From NCBI GenBank assembly GCA_018881555.1, contig JACAXG010000076.1, forward strand, positions 1,870,003-1,934,002: a stretch of 64,000 bases of DNA, read 5' to 3'. Numbering within the stretch: position 1 is the stretch's first letter; each line of letters opens with the position of its first letter. Made by a program: the position numbers and the translations under genes. Positions 27,801 through 37,654 of this stretch are shown here, piece by piece. The notes under the pieces are model-generated. The model was given only the letters and a program-made list of their open reading frames with translations, did not search any database and was not told the origin of the DNA. The DNA is from Amblyornis subalaris. Taxonomy: Eukaryota; Chordata; Aves; Passeriformes; Ptilonorhynchidae.

Positions 27801-30800
27801 ATAGTGAACACAAATAAATTACTAGGAATAATAACAGCTACCTCCACAAAAAATAAAGTATTGGGGACCATATTTAATGATCTTTGTTCTGTAATAATTT
27901 TTTGCTACAGTGGAACAAAGTCTTTGTATGCAGGATTTGCATTGCTTATCCATTATTTCATTACAGTAATGCTATATTTTCTGCTGTACTCATAGCTGAC
28001 AGGTAATAACATGAGCATTCACTGCTTTTGTTACATTAAAAGTAATAAATCTATACTGAATACAGACTGATATCACCATTATTCTTAAGAGGAGAAAGTT
28101 GGAAGTAAAGAATCTCAATTAATAATTAGGAAATTGCTGGTTTTTTTCAGCACCTGAGANGACTCAGATGCATTTCTTGTTTAATAATTTAAACTATGTA
28201 TTAGGGAGGGCTATAGAAATCAAACCAGAGCTCTAGACTTCTCTGCATATGAAATGAAAATGTCAGTAATGTTCTCATCCATGGCTTTGTGTCCCTGGTG
28301 TGGAGCAGATCAGGATCCACGCCAAGTTTCTACATCTTGGAAACACTCATTAACAGTGTGTGAAGGCAGCAAACTTCCAGTCTTCTGTTTTCTGCCAAAA
28401 GCTATTTAATCTTTAATGAGAAGNGTTTATTTTTATAATAAATCCATCAATCTGAAGAGGCAGTGAACCATCCTTCTCAGAAAGGGGACTGATGGCTGTG
28501 GCAAACAAACAACACTCCAGGGACAGAAACACAGAGCCCAAAACGGGCGGGTGCTGTGGGTGAGAGCTGCTGTGATGGCTGCTGACAGCCTGCGGGGGCT
28601 CGGGCTTAACTTTTCCAAGAATCTGATAAATTATTTTGGTTTTCTAAAGCAAATGGCAAAGCTACGGAGTACATTTTAACCCGGGATTCACCTAAGATGT
28701 GTTTGCCAACTCTGTGAAACAAGGAGTGTGCTCNGGCTCTTTCACCCTTCCCCAGGGAACACCGTGTCAGCCCTGGAAGCTGCANGTGAAGTTTAAAATC
28801 TAAGTGAAGTGATTTACCCAATTTATTTCTTTAACTGAGATACAGGCTCTTTCCTCTCAGACAGAGCTGAAAATTCTACTTTCAGCACTTTGTGCTTCCC
28901 AGAGACAGGACAGCTGCTGTGTTTTCAAAATGTATTTGGTATGATCAGAAGTTCGTTGTCTGCCAACAACATGGTGATTATCAATCCTTATGTTTAATCT
29001 GATTGATTCTGCTCTTTGAAATATGGACTCTTTGCTGGGGTTGCTTGCATGCCTCAAAGCATTCTCCAAAGTGTTGAATAAAGTCTATGTAAGAGCAATA
29101 ATTTTTCTAACATAATGTCAAAGATCTCTTACTCTGGGGGTTTAACATTCTTTTGATACTTTTATCTTTGTGCAACTCTATTATTATTTTGAAAGGTGGA
29201 AATTTTTGTGCTATTGATGTTTTTTACTTTGCCAGAGGGTGAAGAGAGGATGAATATTCATTTTCTTCAAATGACACTCATGACTGGCCAGAACAAAACA
29301 AAAGCTGATTACTCACACAACATGCAGGCAAACCATGAAGCTGCTTGCTATGACATCCTGGGAGTGCTGGAAGTCTCTGTTAATAAAAGTAATGGGATTA
29401 GTTCATAAAAGCAAATTCATGAATGGTTGATAATGCAGAGACACTGCTCTGGCTTGGCCTCAGTTTCCTAAGTGATTTATTTCTGTGAATGAGCACACGA
29501 AATATTTCATTCCTACATGCTCCAGGTACAAACACTTATCTGTTCTTTGGGAGGTCCATATTCCGTGGCGATAAATGGGTGGATAGATAGATTTGTCATG
29601 CAAAATATTCTCTGCTTTTAACTATGTTAACATAGTCCTTGCTTGGAGAATAGAGGCTCAGTTGAGGGAATAATTATAGCTTCAGAATCCAGAACATAAT
29701 ATTTTCTTTTATTAGGTAAGCAGTTGTAAGCTGATACTGAAATTGCTTAATTTATACTTCTAGCAATGCCCTAAATGTAAAATACATCAAGTGAGCATTC
29801 TTAGAAATATTAATATTGTGATTCTTACCCCATTTTACTCTGAATTTGACAGCTAAATTTTATATACAAGTTACAAAATGCTGCAAATTTTGAAGCCTTT
29901 AATTAGTAGTTGCAAATTTGTTTGTCCCTTAGCAACTTGTATTTGCATAAAGATTAAGGCTGGTCAGAAAGAAAGGGATAAAACATAGATGGAGGAAACA
30001 TTAATAAATTAGTAATCATGTATAAAAGATAAGTAGTCTTAGATGTAATTTCCATAAGCTTTATTAAAATTTAAATTTTTTTTAAAGCTGCACCACAGTT
30101 GATCATTTCTAAAGAGTGATCTGTCATAAGCTGCAGAATTAGAGAAACGAATGTATTGAGGTCAGACATTAGTATGTAAATGAAGCTTTGCTTTTTTCTG
30201 TGTGGCAACAGAAGCATTACCTTATATTTGACCTTTCATTCATTTGCCTGACTCAGCTGTGTCAGTCAAAACAATTAATTCTAACGAGCAGCTTTAAAGC
30301 ATGGGGCTCAGCTTTCTTCTCCTCCCCTTGCCTGTTGGAAATCCCGTGAGAGAGGAGCTAATGGAGGCAACCTGGGCAGGATTCTCTGGAGATGTGGAGT
30401 TTCTGGTCCCTTCCCCAGAGCCCCACTGCAGCACCTTNCAAGGTTTTCAGGGCCAAGCCCTGGCACAGGTTGCCCAGAGAAGCTGTGGCCGCCCCATCCC
30501 TGGAAGTGTCCGAGGCCAGGTTGGANGGNGCTTGGAGCAACCGTGGAAGATGTCCCTGCATAGGGCAGGGGTGGGACTGGATGGGCTTTAAGGTCCCTTC
30601 CAACCCAAACAGTTCTGTGATTCTGTGGCAGGTAAGATTACAAAAATGCGTACTTCTGTATTTTCCAGTTCACTGCTGAGCTAAAGGTAGGCATGGAGAT
30701 GAAAATCCCCTTCACATTTTCACTGTTGCTGCACTTGGAGCTGTATTTCTTCTCTTTGTAGCTCCTTTCTCCTGTACTCTTCACATCATCTCTCCTCTCT

Positions 30801-33800
30801 CTGCTTTTTTTTCCTCCCTTTTTCCTTCCTTCTGCTTTGCTGTGAGGAAGTTGCTCACCCTGGTCTTTGGCTGCATGACCCTTGGGGAGTTCTGCCATCC
30901 ACCTGCCCCTCACGGTGTGGCGCTGGCAGATGGCGGCCAAACACTGGAGAACATGGAATGGGGCATTGCAAGGCGTGGAATTTGTCTGAGCACTGAGGCA
31001 AAAAATGGGCTGTGTCTCCTTTCCTTGTGAAAATGTGCAATCACAGTAAAATTCTGTATTTATAGGCACCACACTTGGCTGTGCGTACCTACCCGGGCAG
31101 TTTGTCTTCATTAGTTGTGTGGAGACCACACTGAGGTGGGGGCACATAGGTGTGTTGAATAACACAGAAAATAAACTTTTATTGAGGTAGTGTCTGTGGA
31201 AGCAGTGGAGAATTTTACCCTGAATATAGTCAGTGTAAATCAGTCAAGATGAGTGTGCAGAATAGGCAAGTCTGTGGATCAGGTTTGCTTTGGAAAGTCT
31301 GAGTTTCATTAAACGTGCAAAATACATCCTTCACTGTAATGCAAATTGTATGATCATATTAATGAAGCTCTAGTGTATTAAAAAAGGAAACGTAAGGAAA
31401 TCTTGGGGGAGGGAGCTAAGGAATTAAAACAAATCATTAAACTTTATAAAAGTCCTAACCTGCAAAAGCAAATTAAGTATAGTCCCTTTTTTTTTCTTCT
31501 GAATGGAAGTACAACATTTGGCAATAAAGACTAAATTAGGTTTTCTCGTTCTGATTTAAATATTTTACAGACTTTCCCAATGTATAAGTGGAAAGGAATG
31601 AGACATGCAGTAGCACACACACACAAAAAAATAAGCTGGTTTTAATTTNAAAATACTTTTCTAATAAGAAGTATAGATTTAAGAGCTCTCTCAGTAAAAG
31701 TTTGAAATGGGATGCTGGTTCTGAGTTTTATCCGTGACCTCAAAGACAGCTGTAGGCTTTTCTCCATAGAAAGGAGGGGAAGAAGGAAATGCTAGGTGGT
31801 GGTTTAGAGCCTCTGCTTTATTACATTCAAGAATATTTTTTCTTTGACCAAAATACAATTTTTTTTTCTATGACCCTAATAAAAACCAAAGATATTTTAA
31901 TAATTTAACTGTGTCCATTCCTCCTCAGCCAGGGAGACAGAGTCTTCTGTGGCTCCCAGCAGTGATGATGTATCCAGAGCACTGGTTCTGGTTTGGGTGT
32001 TTTCTTCATGGCGTTTCTCACGTCCGTGGAGGATGGAGGTTGAAAAATGAAAGGCTGAAAAAAACCTCTTTGAAACTACTTCCTCAGAAGTTTTGGGGAC
32101 TGCTGTTCAGCAGTGGAGAAGTGTGGGTCTGTGAAGCAAGTGTAGGTTTGCAGATGAGGAGATGTTTCCCAAGCCCTGTTCAGGGAGTTGGGTGGATGGA
32201 TGAGGCTCCAGCCTCGCTCTGAGGGTGCTGGGACAGAATTCAGTGCTCTGAAGCTGATCCCTTTAACAGCCTTGTTAGTGTTTTCTATAAAAAATGAAAT
32301 TTCCTCAGCTCCACTTGCGCCTTCTAAAGTAAAGCTTTATATTTTTTTAACTAAAAACATTAATGATGAATGAATAATGTACAATCCAAAACACTGTTGA
32401 ATTTAGAATGAGAAAGGTTTTGGGGCTTCCAGGCATCATTAAAATGAGAGTTATGTTACAAACAGCACAACCTTCTCTCTACTGAATACAAGGTTTCCCA
32501 TTTGGTCAAGGTCTGATTCAACTGGCTGAAGATTTGAGTTTTCAAATTCATGAACAGACCTTTTAAGATTAAAAATAGAAGCCTCTGTGCTTGTTTGCTG
32601 GCTGTACATGCTCTCGCTCTTTTGGCAGGTGTTCAATGGCAGTGACACCACCATCCGATCTTACATGAGAAAGAACAAAACTAAAAACTTTAAGCTTTAC
32701 TTAAGTAATGACAAAAATAATATTATTTTTCTACTTCGCTATCTGCTGCAAAGAGGAGCATTATCAAAGCTCTACCTGAGATTGCTATTTATTTTTAAAG
32801 ACGACTTTTGTCTTAACGGTGGTCACATTATAGACATTCAACCTCAGTGAATATGAGTGTGGATACAAAATTCCATTATTTTAACATTTTGTAGCAGAAG
32901 TCTTAGAAGACCAGATGCTCTGTGACCCACAGTGTGACAGTCCCACCCGAGCAGCAGTGGCTCGGTGTCCACGACCACCCCGGTCTGTGAAAGGTGTCCC
33001 ATGCCAGGGAGTGGATGAGATGAGCTCTAAGGCCCCTTCCGAGCCAACCCGCTCTGATTCCGTGCTGCAGGTGCCAGAGTTGGGAGCAGGTGCCGGATGC
33101 GAGCGAGGAGCCGCCGGACGCGGGGCCGGCGGCGCGGCCGGAGCCGGACGCTCCCGGAAGCCCGGAGGCTGCTCTGCCCTCGCTGTGCCTCAAGCAGGTG
33201 TTCCCCAAGTACGCCAAGCAGTTCAGCTACCTGCGCCTCGTGGACAGGGTGGCCGCCTTGTTCATCCGGTTCCTCGGCGTCAAAGGGACAACGAAGCTGG
33301 GGCCAACAGGATTCCGAACGTTTATAAGGTCAGTTGGGTAAAAGCTGGCCCTATTAGTGGTACACTCTCGGCTTGTAGGTTTTGTAATGCCTTCCAACGT
33401 GGAACCAGTGCCCATTCTAGTATAAAACAGATATATTTTCATCATTCCAAGCTCCTGAAATACCTGACTTAGGAGTCTGTGTCTAGTAGGAAGCTGGGTC
33501 TCTATTTGACAGCAGATCAGTGATACTTTGGCAGATACAATTTGCAGTCTTCGTCAACATGTCATGTTCCCAGTAAATGGTAGAAATACTATTGTGATAA
33601 AGTGACAACTGAAATTGGGTCACTTGATCTGATTCTGTCGGCTGTGGGGGCACCGCCGTCCGCCCTGGGCCGCAGGAAGGATTCCCAAATGCCAGTTCCT
33701 GATGCACTGTGTAGGGAGGATTTGCATTGTGAAATTGCACCTTGCAATGTCAAGGAACTCAATTTATTTTTTCACATACTTTTTATTTAGAAGGGTTTTT

Positions 33801-36800
33801 TTTCATTGTTTTTATGTCTATATCTGTTCTAGTCGTGGTACAAATACCTCATTTTCTGTCTTTCATTGACTATGACAAAAGAAATGAGCAGCAGCAGCAG
33901 ATGTACTCTTAAAACAGATCCTGTTTCTATGCAGATGCATTTAGCATTCAGGAATGAATATAAACAGTTCGGTTTATACAAATTACAATATATAGAAAAT
34001 GTCTGAAGGCATCTGCTCTATCCACAGACCAGCACAGGACTGCATCCAGTTCTGTATTTTCTGTAGTCTAATCCAGCCTTATTTTGGCACTTGTCAGAGG
34101 AACACAGAATAAATGCCAACATTTGCTTTTAAGAATATTCAAATAAATTGCCATATCTCAATGAAATAGTATTTGCAGTTTCTTAATGCATGTTAAATTA
34201 AACTTTTTAATATTGGCAGATATTTTGTTTGTTTTCTGCCAGAGGATCTGTACCAGCTATAAGGACCTTCTCTGAAGAGCTGTCATTGCTGCTCATTTCA
34301 GAAGGAAGGTCAGGTTTCTGGGTGTTGTATCACTTTTCAGGAATAAAATGGTACACGAGTGGGATTTCATGTGTGGGCAAGTGCTTGCAGAGACTGTCCA
34401 CCCAACTTCTGGCTAATCAAAATCTGTTCTTTAATATTTTCTTCATTCTAAGAAAATAACTAAAAGGGAAACACTGAATGTGTCTCTAGTCCTTGCTTGG
34501 ATGCTGCCTTAGAGTTTTTGTGACTATCTAGGCCAGACCTTACTCTCTATTTTAAGGGAGCTCTGCTCAGGTTAGTAAAGAGTGAGATTCATTTCAATTA
34601 TCCGAGTTTGGGGTGGGATTTTTTTGTTGTTTTTCTTTTCTGGCTAGCACTTTTGGCCAGCTCTTTGGCATGTGCACTGGTTGCAGCCAGGCTGCCAGAC
34701 ATCTGGAAATCCTGGACACAGGGCCAGTTCCCATACACTGATCAGCACCGCACTGCGGACTCGGACCACACAAGTGTCGCATCCCCACAGCCCGAGCTGC
34801 ATCCAGAGCTGTTTTCTATGCAGTGTTGGGTACCACGAGGGTAAATCCCGTCGGTGTCCAGGCATGGAGAAGTAAGGCTGTGCCTGAAAGCTTTCCTGCA
34901 GCCCTTTTCAAACAGCATCAGTCACACAAATAAAAGGGTATTTCTCTGTGCAAACTCTGCCTCATGCAGATAGTCTGTGCAGATTTCTGGTGGGTTTTGC
35001 AGTGTACCAATTAATTCCATTCTCTCACAGCCTCAGAGTACTGGCAATAGCCTAGGAGAAAGCTCTGTGTAACAGTCAGGTCATATTTTTAATTGAAATA
35101 TTCCGGGTTCGGGCCTGTTCCATTCAGCTATGAGCACTTAATGAACGCTGGTCTGTTTGCTCTCTGCTGTGTGTGTTTTATTAGACTGAGCATGTTACAG
35201 TGGGGCTGTACACGTGACATGGGTAAACTTTTCTCCTGCAAGTTGCCCTTGCAGAATTTTTCCTAACTTGGGATTTTGGATGTAAACAGAATCTCTTCTT
35301 TATTTTGTCTATTTTTACCAGAAACTGCAAACTGAGTAACAGCAATTTTTCAATGGCTGCTGTAGATATCCTGTATATTGATATCACAAGGAGGTGGAAC
35401 AGCATGGGAATTGACCACAAAGAATCAAGTAACCCAGGTTTGTATTCAAAAACTGGAAGCTGGATTTTGGGGTTATTTTTTTCCAATTTTGGTAGCTCAA
35501 GAACACCTCAAACATTCAACAGAAATGGGAACAAGGCATGTACACCTGTGGCATGCACATATACAACCAATTCTTCTGGGTAGTGCTGTGGCAGTTACCC
35601 TTCAGGGTGGTACTACTTTAGGTATGTTAGGGTCACCTCAGTTTCACAGCTATCTAAAATGTGAGTATTTGCATTTAGCATTTCAGGGTGAATGTAAATC
35701 ATTTATGTGGTTGGCTGATAGAATTTCACTAGGAAAAATAACAGACATGCAACTGAATCTTCAGGCTGTCAAAAATTAAAAGATTTGTGGATGTTCTTAA
35801 GGAACCAGATGTTTTTTAGGTGTTAAAACACAAAATACCCACCTGTTTCTGCTTGCTTTGTGTTTGGCCCACTCCCAGCTGTAACCAAGACAGGCACAAT
35901 TCTGCTGTTCTAAAACAGTTTCTAACTTTTTTCATGACATGCTTCACATGAGTGTCACCTTTGGGGAGAAAGTGCGTGTGCTACCAGAGGTGCTTTCCCT
36001 GCCTGCAGCTCACCATGACTGATAAAATAATTTACTGAGCTGGCAGCTGCTGCTTTCAGATAACTCAACAATTCCTTTGCAAGCTGTTTTACAGCCAAGA
36101 TCGTAAACGACCCCAGCTGCAGCCTTGGTTGAGAGAAATTATACTTCAGAATGTAATTGTCATATTTTGAAAAGGTGCCTTTCCTGCAGCATCAATAAGC
36201 CAACGTTAAGTTAAAAACCCCAAACCTTTCAATATCTCGTCCTAAAATAATCTTCTTAAGTGTATGTTCAAACTGGGAGAGCCAGTTAAAGCACAAAGCA
36301 GCTCTAACTGTGCCTTGTGGCTGGCATTCTGCACAACCAATTGGGGTCTGGCTTCTTAATTAAGAATTCGAGTAGGTATTACTTCAAGGTTTTAAATACA
36401 ATAATTAGTGTTAATACTCAGCTCCTCTTCCCCTTGGCTCTGGTAATGTGCTATTAGTGAGATGTGATCGAACAGCACCTGAAGAGTCTCTACTGCAGCA
36501 TGGGGCTTCTGCAGGGGACTTTTGTTTGGGAAGGGGCAGAGCACTTGTGTTATAGCAGAGACATTTTTTGGCACTGCACACTTCAGCTGTTTGTTTTTCA
36601 TTCAGTAGGAGCAAAACAACTATTGTGGAGTTGCTGGGTATGACTGAAAAAATGGCTGCTTCACCTTCAAAAGGGCTTGTCCCTGGTACAGTCTGTGCAG
36701 AAGGGAAGCAATGTTTCAAATAAACTCCCATCTTGCTAAGGCGATACTTGGTGATGGGGTTACCTTTATAGAGCTACAGACTGAAATGAGCTTTGGGTCA

Positions 36801-37654
36801 GATCCGTCTCTAAAAATACAGGGTTGAAAAGACTCAATTCTGTTGCCGACATAAACTTGTTTTTCTCTCCAGCTGGATTGTTTGCCTCGATGCTCAGTGT
36901 ATTACTGTGTGTCTGATTTGGTTTCTTAATAATTTTGGCAGCAGAAATGAAAGCTAATGCTACATCAATTTAATGGTGCAATGTCTTAATATTGGTTGTT
37001 GCTGGACCGGTTTACCTCTGGATTCCAGACTGGGGTCTGCAAAGTCAGAAGCTGCCTCAGTGATGGAGAATGTCACCCGTCTGTAACCCAGGGTGGGCTT
37101 ACCCTGCACTGAAACACCCAATGAGTGTGACATGCAAATATAACCTTGGCTTTAGGTCTTTGAAGGACAGACAATTTCTTTTCTTTCTGAGCACTCTAGG
37201 TGGCTGCCATTTAAATGAAAAGATGTTAAGTAGCATCATTGTGTTCACACCCAGCACACACATTCGGTCTTGCTGCCCCAAGAAACAAGAGATAGTATTA
37301 TCCCTACAGAATGTGTCTGCTAGAAAGGCAGCGCTCCCAATCTCCTGTGAGCACCTTTCCCTTGCAGGAATGTGTTTGCAAGCCTTTGTGGAAGCTTTCT
37401 TCTGCCTGGCCCAGAAGAAGTACAAGTCCCTGCCGCTGCACGAGCAGGTGGCGTCGCTGATCGAGTTCTGCGAGTGTCACCTGGCTGCCCTGCACGGGAA
37501 GCGCCTGGTGTGGGGCTGCGGCGTCGCCGAGCGCCGGAGCGCCGGGGGGCCCTGCCAGGCAGAGGGACTGCACCTGGCAGCGCCTGCGCCGGCCCTCCTC
37601 AACCGCACGGCCGCGGCCACCAAGCTGCCAGATTACAGAAATCACCGCAATTGA
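3474..37654 (+). CDS. TTLL11: Tubulin polyglutamylase TTLL11 (whole gene, nine coding exons)
   Basis: TTLL11 is an ATP-dependent amino-acid ligase of the tubulin tyrosine ligase-like family. It elongates glutamate side chains on tubulin tails in cilia, basal bodies and mitotic spindles. Coding exons are 3474-3896, 9884-9980, 11363-11496, 15919-16494, 17078-17173, 17701-17819, 33071-33328, 35322-35437 and 37368-37654. All junctions are GT-AG and phases agree, giving 701 residues. The TTL core includes FIVKPDGGCQGDGI (233-246; ATP-binding lysine and glycine-rich loop), VVQEYICKP (267-275), FDIRLY (283-288), HLTNYSLNI and LLEVNANPS (426-434; metal-binding Glu and Asn). The 260-residue tail follows the TTLL11 pattern rather than TTLL6 or TTLL13. 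The start is the in-frame ATG at 3474 (context gggATGg). An in-frame ATG at 3306 would add 56 residues. The gene looks intact. Confidence 0.95.
3897..9883 (+). other. TTLL11: TTLL11 intron 1
   Basis: A 5,987-base intron. The first 200 bases are still CpG island. The rest is AT-rich with scattered N bases, A-rich runs near 7880 and an AAAT repeat near 8470. I saw no exon with splice signals in either strand and no recognisable transposon. Confidence 0.8.
9884..9980 (+). CDS. TTLL11: TTLL11 coding exon 2
   Basis: Encodes FPFGRRLPCDIYWHGVSFHD and the segment after it, up to VNKFP, the start of the TTL core. The acceptor is a pyrimidine-rich tract ending TTTTGCAG and the donor is CCAG|GTACTT. 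The exon is 97 bases and ends in phase 1; the split glycine is completed by exon 3. Confidence 0.93.
9981..11362 (+). other. TTLL11: TTLL11 intron 2
   Basis: A 1,382-base AT-rich intron with one N near 10138. No other feature seen. Confidence 0.8.
11363..11496 (+). CDS. TTLL11: TTLL11 coding exon 3
   Basis: Encodes MMETVRKITLSRAMRTMQDL and then YNFYPRSWILPEELPLFVAE. The YPRSWILP motif is characteristic of polyglutamylating TTLL enzymes. The acceptor is TTCCAAG and the donor GAG|GTACAT. It is 134 bases; exons 2 and 3 together are a multiple of three (77 codons), which supports both boundaries. Confidence 0.94.
11497..15918 (+). other. TTLL11: TTLL11 intron 3
   Basis: A 4,422-base intron. It is mostly AT-rich, with a small G+C-rich patch at about 11890-12060 containing a CTCF-like core (CACCAGGTGGCA). 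Open frames near 14650-15035 are not supported by conserved protein or splice signals. Confidence 0.75.
15919..16494 (+). CDS. TTLL11: TTLL11 coding exon 4 (catalytic core)
   Basis: The largest exon, 192 codons, residues 219-410. It carries most of the ATP-grasp active site: WKPTFIVKPDGGCQGDGIY with Lys236 and the glycine-rich loop, EYICKP with Lys274, FDIRLYVLL with Asp284 and Arg286, and HLTNYSLNIHS. It ends in ALTPELKVYYQSDIP and PGPTCFQ. The acceptor is CCTTCTAG and the donor a perfect CAG|GTAAGT. Phase is 0 at both ends, and there is no stop, frameshift or N inside. Confidence 0.97.
16495..17077 (+). other. TTLL11: TTLL11 intron 4
   Basis: A 583-base intron with one N near 16636. Nothing else seen. 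Confidence 0.85.
17078..17173 (+). CDS. TTLL11: TTLL11 coding exon 5 (metal-binding motif)
   Basis: Exactly 32 codons, residues 411-442. It contains LGFDILLMKNLKPMLLEVNA followed by NPSMRIEHEQE. Glu428 and Asn430 in LLEVNANPS are the family's Mg2+/ATP ligands. The acceptor is CGCACAG and the donor GAG|GTAAGA. Confidence 0.97.
17174..17700 (+). other. TTLL11: TTLL11 intron 5
   Basis: A 527-base AT-rich intron. Its 3' end has a modest polypyrimidine stretch and the unusual acceptor context GATGTAAAG. No other feature seen. Confidence 0.85.
17701..17819 (+). CDS. TTLL11: TTLL11 coding exon 6
   Basis: Encodes LSPGVFENVPSPVDEEVKVA, then VIRDTLRLVDPQKKKRKDT and a split Gln. It closes the TTL fold and ends in a basic KKKRK patch that could bind microtubules, as suggested for other TTLLs. 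The donor is ACCCA|GTAAGT in phase 2. Confidence 0.94.
20278..20297. repeat. Short perfect inverted repeat
   Basis: GTAACGT is followed by a six-base spacer and ACGTTAC, a perfect seven-base inverted repeat in TTLL11 intron 6. It directly precedes a forkhead-like and an octamer motif. Its function is unknown. Confidence 0.6.
20301..20340 (+). promoter_or_regulatory. Candidate intronic enhancer motif cluster
   Basis: Within 40 bases there are TGTAAACA (forkhead consensus), TTTAATTAA (homeodomain core), AGATAA (GATA core) and ATGCAAAT (exact POU octamer). The density is more than I would expect from random AT-rich intron, but no conservation test was possible. Confidence 0.35.
23800..23985. 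promoter_or_regulatory. Candidate enhancer with clustered homeodomain sites
   Basis: The block contains AATTAATTGG, GTAATTGG, CCAATTAG and CTAATTAG in under 200 bases, all TAATTR-type homeodomain cores. The wider locus in vertebrates includes LHX6, whose regulatory DNA can be spread into neighbouring introns. A link to it is speculation. Confidence 0.3.
25172..25232 (-). mobile_element. CR1 LINE 3' fragment
   Basis: ATCACAGAATGGTTTGGCTT then GGAAGGGACCTTAAAAATCA and GTTCCACCCC is the reverse complement of the CR1 3' end, so the element lies on the - strand. Only about 60 bases survive, inside TTLL11 intron 6. Confidence 0.9.
30420..30631 (+). mobile_element. CR1 LINE 3' fragment
   Basis: About 210 bases match the CR1 3' end in forward orientation: a GGCACAGGTTGCCCAGAGAA block, then CATCCCTGGAAGTGTC, AGGCCAGGTTGGA, GGGCTTTAAGGTCCCTTCCA and the tail TTCTGTGATTCTGTG. 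It is the longest and best preserved CR1 in the window, in TTLL11 intron 6. It contains three N bases. Confidence 0.95.
32905..33067 (+). mobile_element. CR1 LINE 3' fragment abutting TTLL11 exon 7
   Basis: The right part reads CAGGGAGTGGATGAGATGAG, CTCTAAGGCCCCTTCCGAGC, CAACCCGCTCTGATTCCGTG. This is the forward CR1 3' end with its degenerate ATTCTATGATTCTGTG tail. The end of the tail lies directly against the exon 7 acceptor CTGCAG (33065-33070). The left boundary is less certain because that part is more diverged. Confidence 0.8.
33071..33328 (+). CDS. TTLL11: TTLL11 coding exon 7
   Basis: Encodes residues completing codon 482 to the split 568. The first 30 residues (CQSWEQVPDASEEPPDAG and on) are acidic, Pro/Ala-rich and poorly conserved. 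The rest is the TTLL11-specific tail: LPSLCLKQVFPKYAKQF, YLRLVDRVAALFIRFLG and GPTGFRTFIR. The start at 33071 uses acceptor GTGCTGCAG and is the choice that keeps frame with exon 6. A weaker in-frame alternative starts at 33080. The donor is AAG|GTCAGT in phase 2. The acceptor's pyrimidine tract lies in CR1 sequence. Confidence 0.9.
33329..35321 (+). other. TTLL11: TTLL11 intron 7
   Basis: A 1,993-base AT-rich intron with no repeats or exons that I can recognise. The acceptor end has a good pyrimidine tract, TATTTTGTCTATTTTTACCAG. Confidence 0.8.
35322..35437 (+). CDS. TTLL11: TTLL11 coding exon 8
   Basis: Encodes NCKLSNSNFSMAAVDILYID, then ITRRWNSMGIDHKESSNP and a split Gly. SMAAVDILYIDITRRW is a strongly recognisable TTLL11 segment. 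The donor is CCCAG|GTTTGT, weak at positions +3 and +4. If the intron were retained, translation would continue in frame for about 48 codons to a stop ending at 35583. Confidence 0.93.
35438..37367 (+). other. TTLL11: TTLL11 intron 8
   Basis: A 1,930-base intron, the last one. Apart from the open read-through at its start (35438-35583), it holds no recognisable feature. The acceptor CACCTTTCCCTTGCAG is strong. Confidence 0.8.
37368..37654 (+). CDS. TTLL11: TTLL11 coding exon 9 and stop
   Basis: Encodes the last 94 residues and TGA (37652-37654). MCLQAFVEAFFCLAQKKY and LPLHEQVASLIEFCECHL are conserved TTLL11 tail motifs. After them the sequence becomes Ala/Pro/Gly-rich and ends KLPDYRNHRN; such terminal divergence is normal for TTLL11. 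G+C content is much higher than in the flanking introns. Confidence 0.94.

Larger units (their letters stand above)
17820..33070 (+). other. TTLL11: TTLL11 intron 6
   Basis: The largest intron, 15,251 bases. I see no nested gene on either strand; every open frame is short and unsupported. It holds CR1 fragments at 25172, 30420 and 32905, and AT-rich blocks with clustered homeodomain, forkhead and octamer motifs near 20260-20345 and 23800-23985, which I treat as candidate enhancers only. The rest is ordinary AT-rich intron with isolated N bases. Confidence 0.75.

Noticed and set aside
30301..30591. Open frames near 30.3-30.6 kb
   Set aside because: They run through a CR1 3' fragment and contain N bases. 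The sequence is repeat, not a gene.
30638..31165. 175-codon - strand frame in TTLL11 intron 6
   Set aside because: No recognisable motif, no splice sites, and a Lys/Glu-rich stretch that comes from a pyrimidine-rich tract on the other strand.
32915..33472. 185-codon + strand frame across the CR1 and exon 7
   Set aside because: It is out of frame with the conserved TTLL11 exon and is made of CR1 and G+C-rich shadow sequence.
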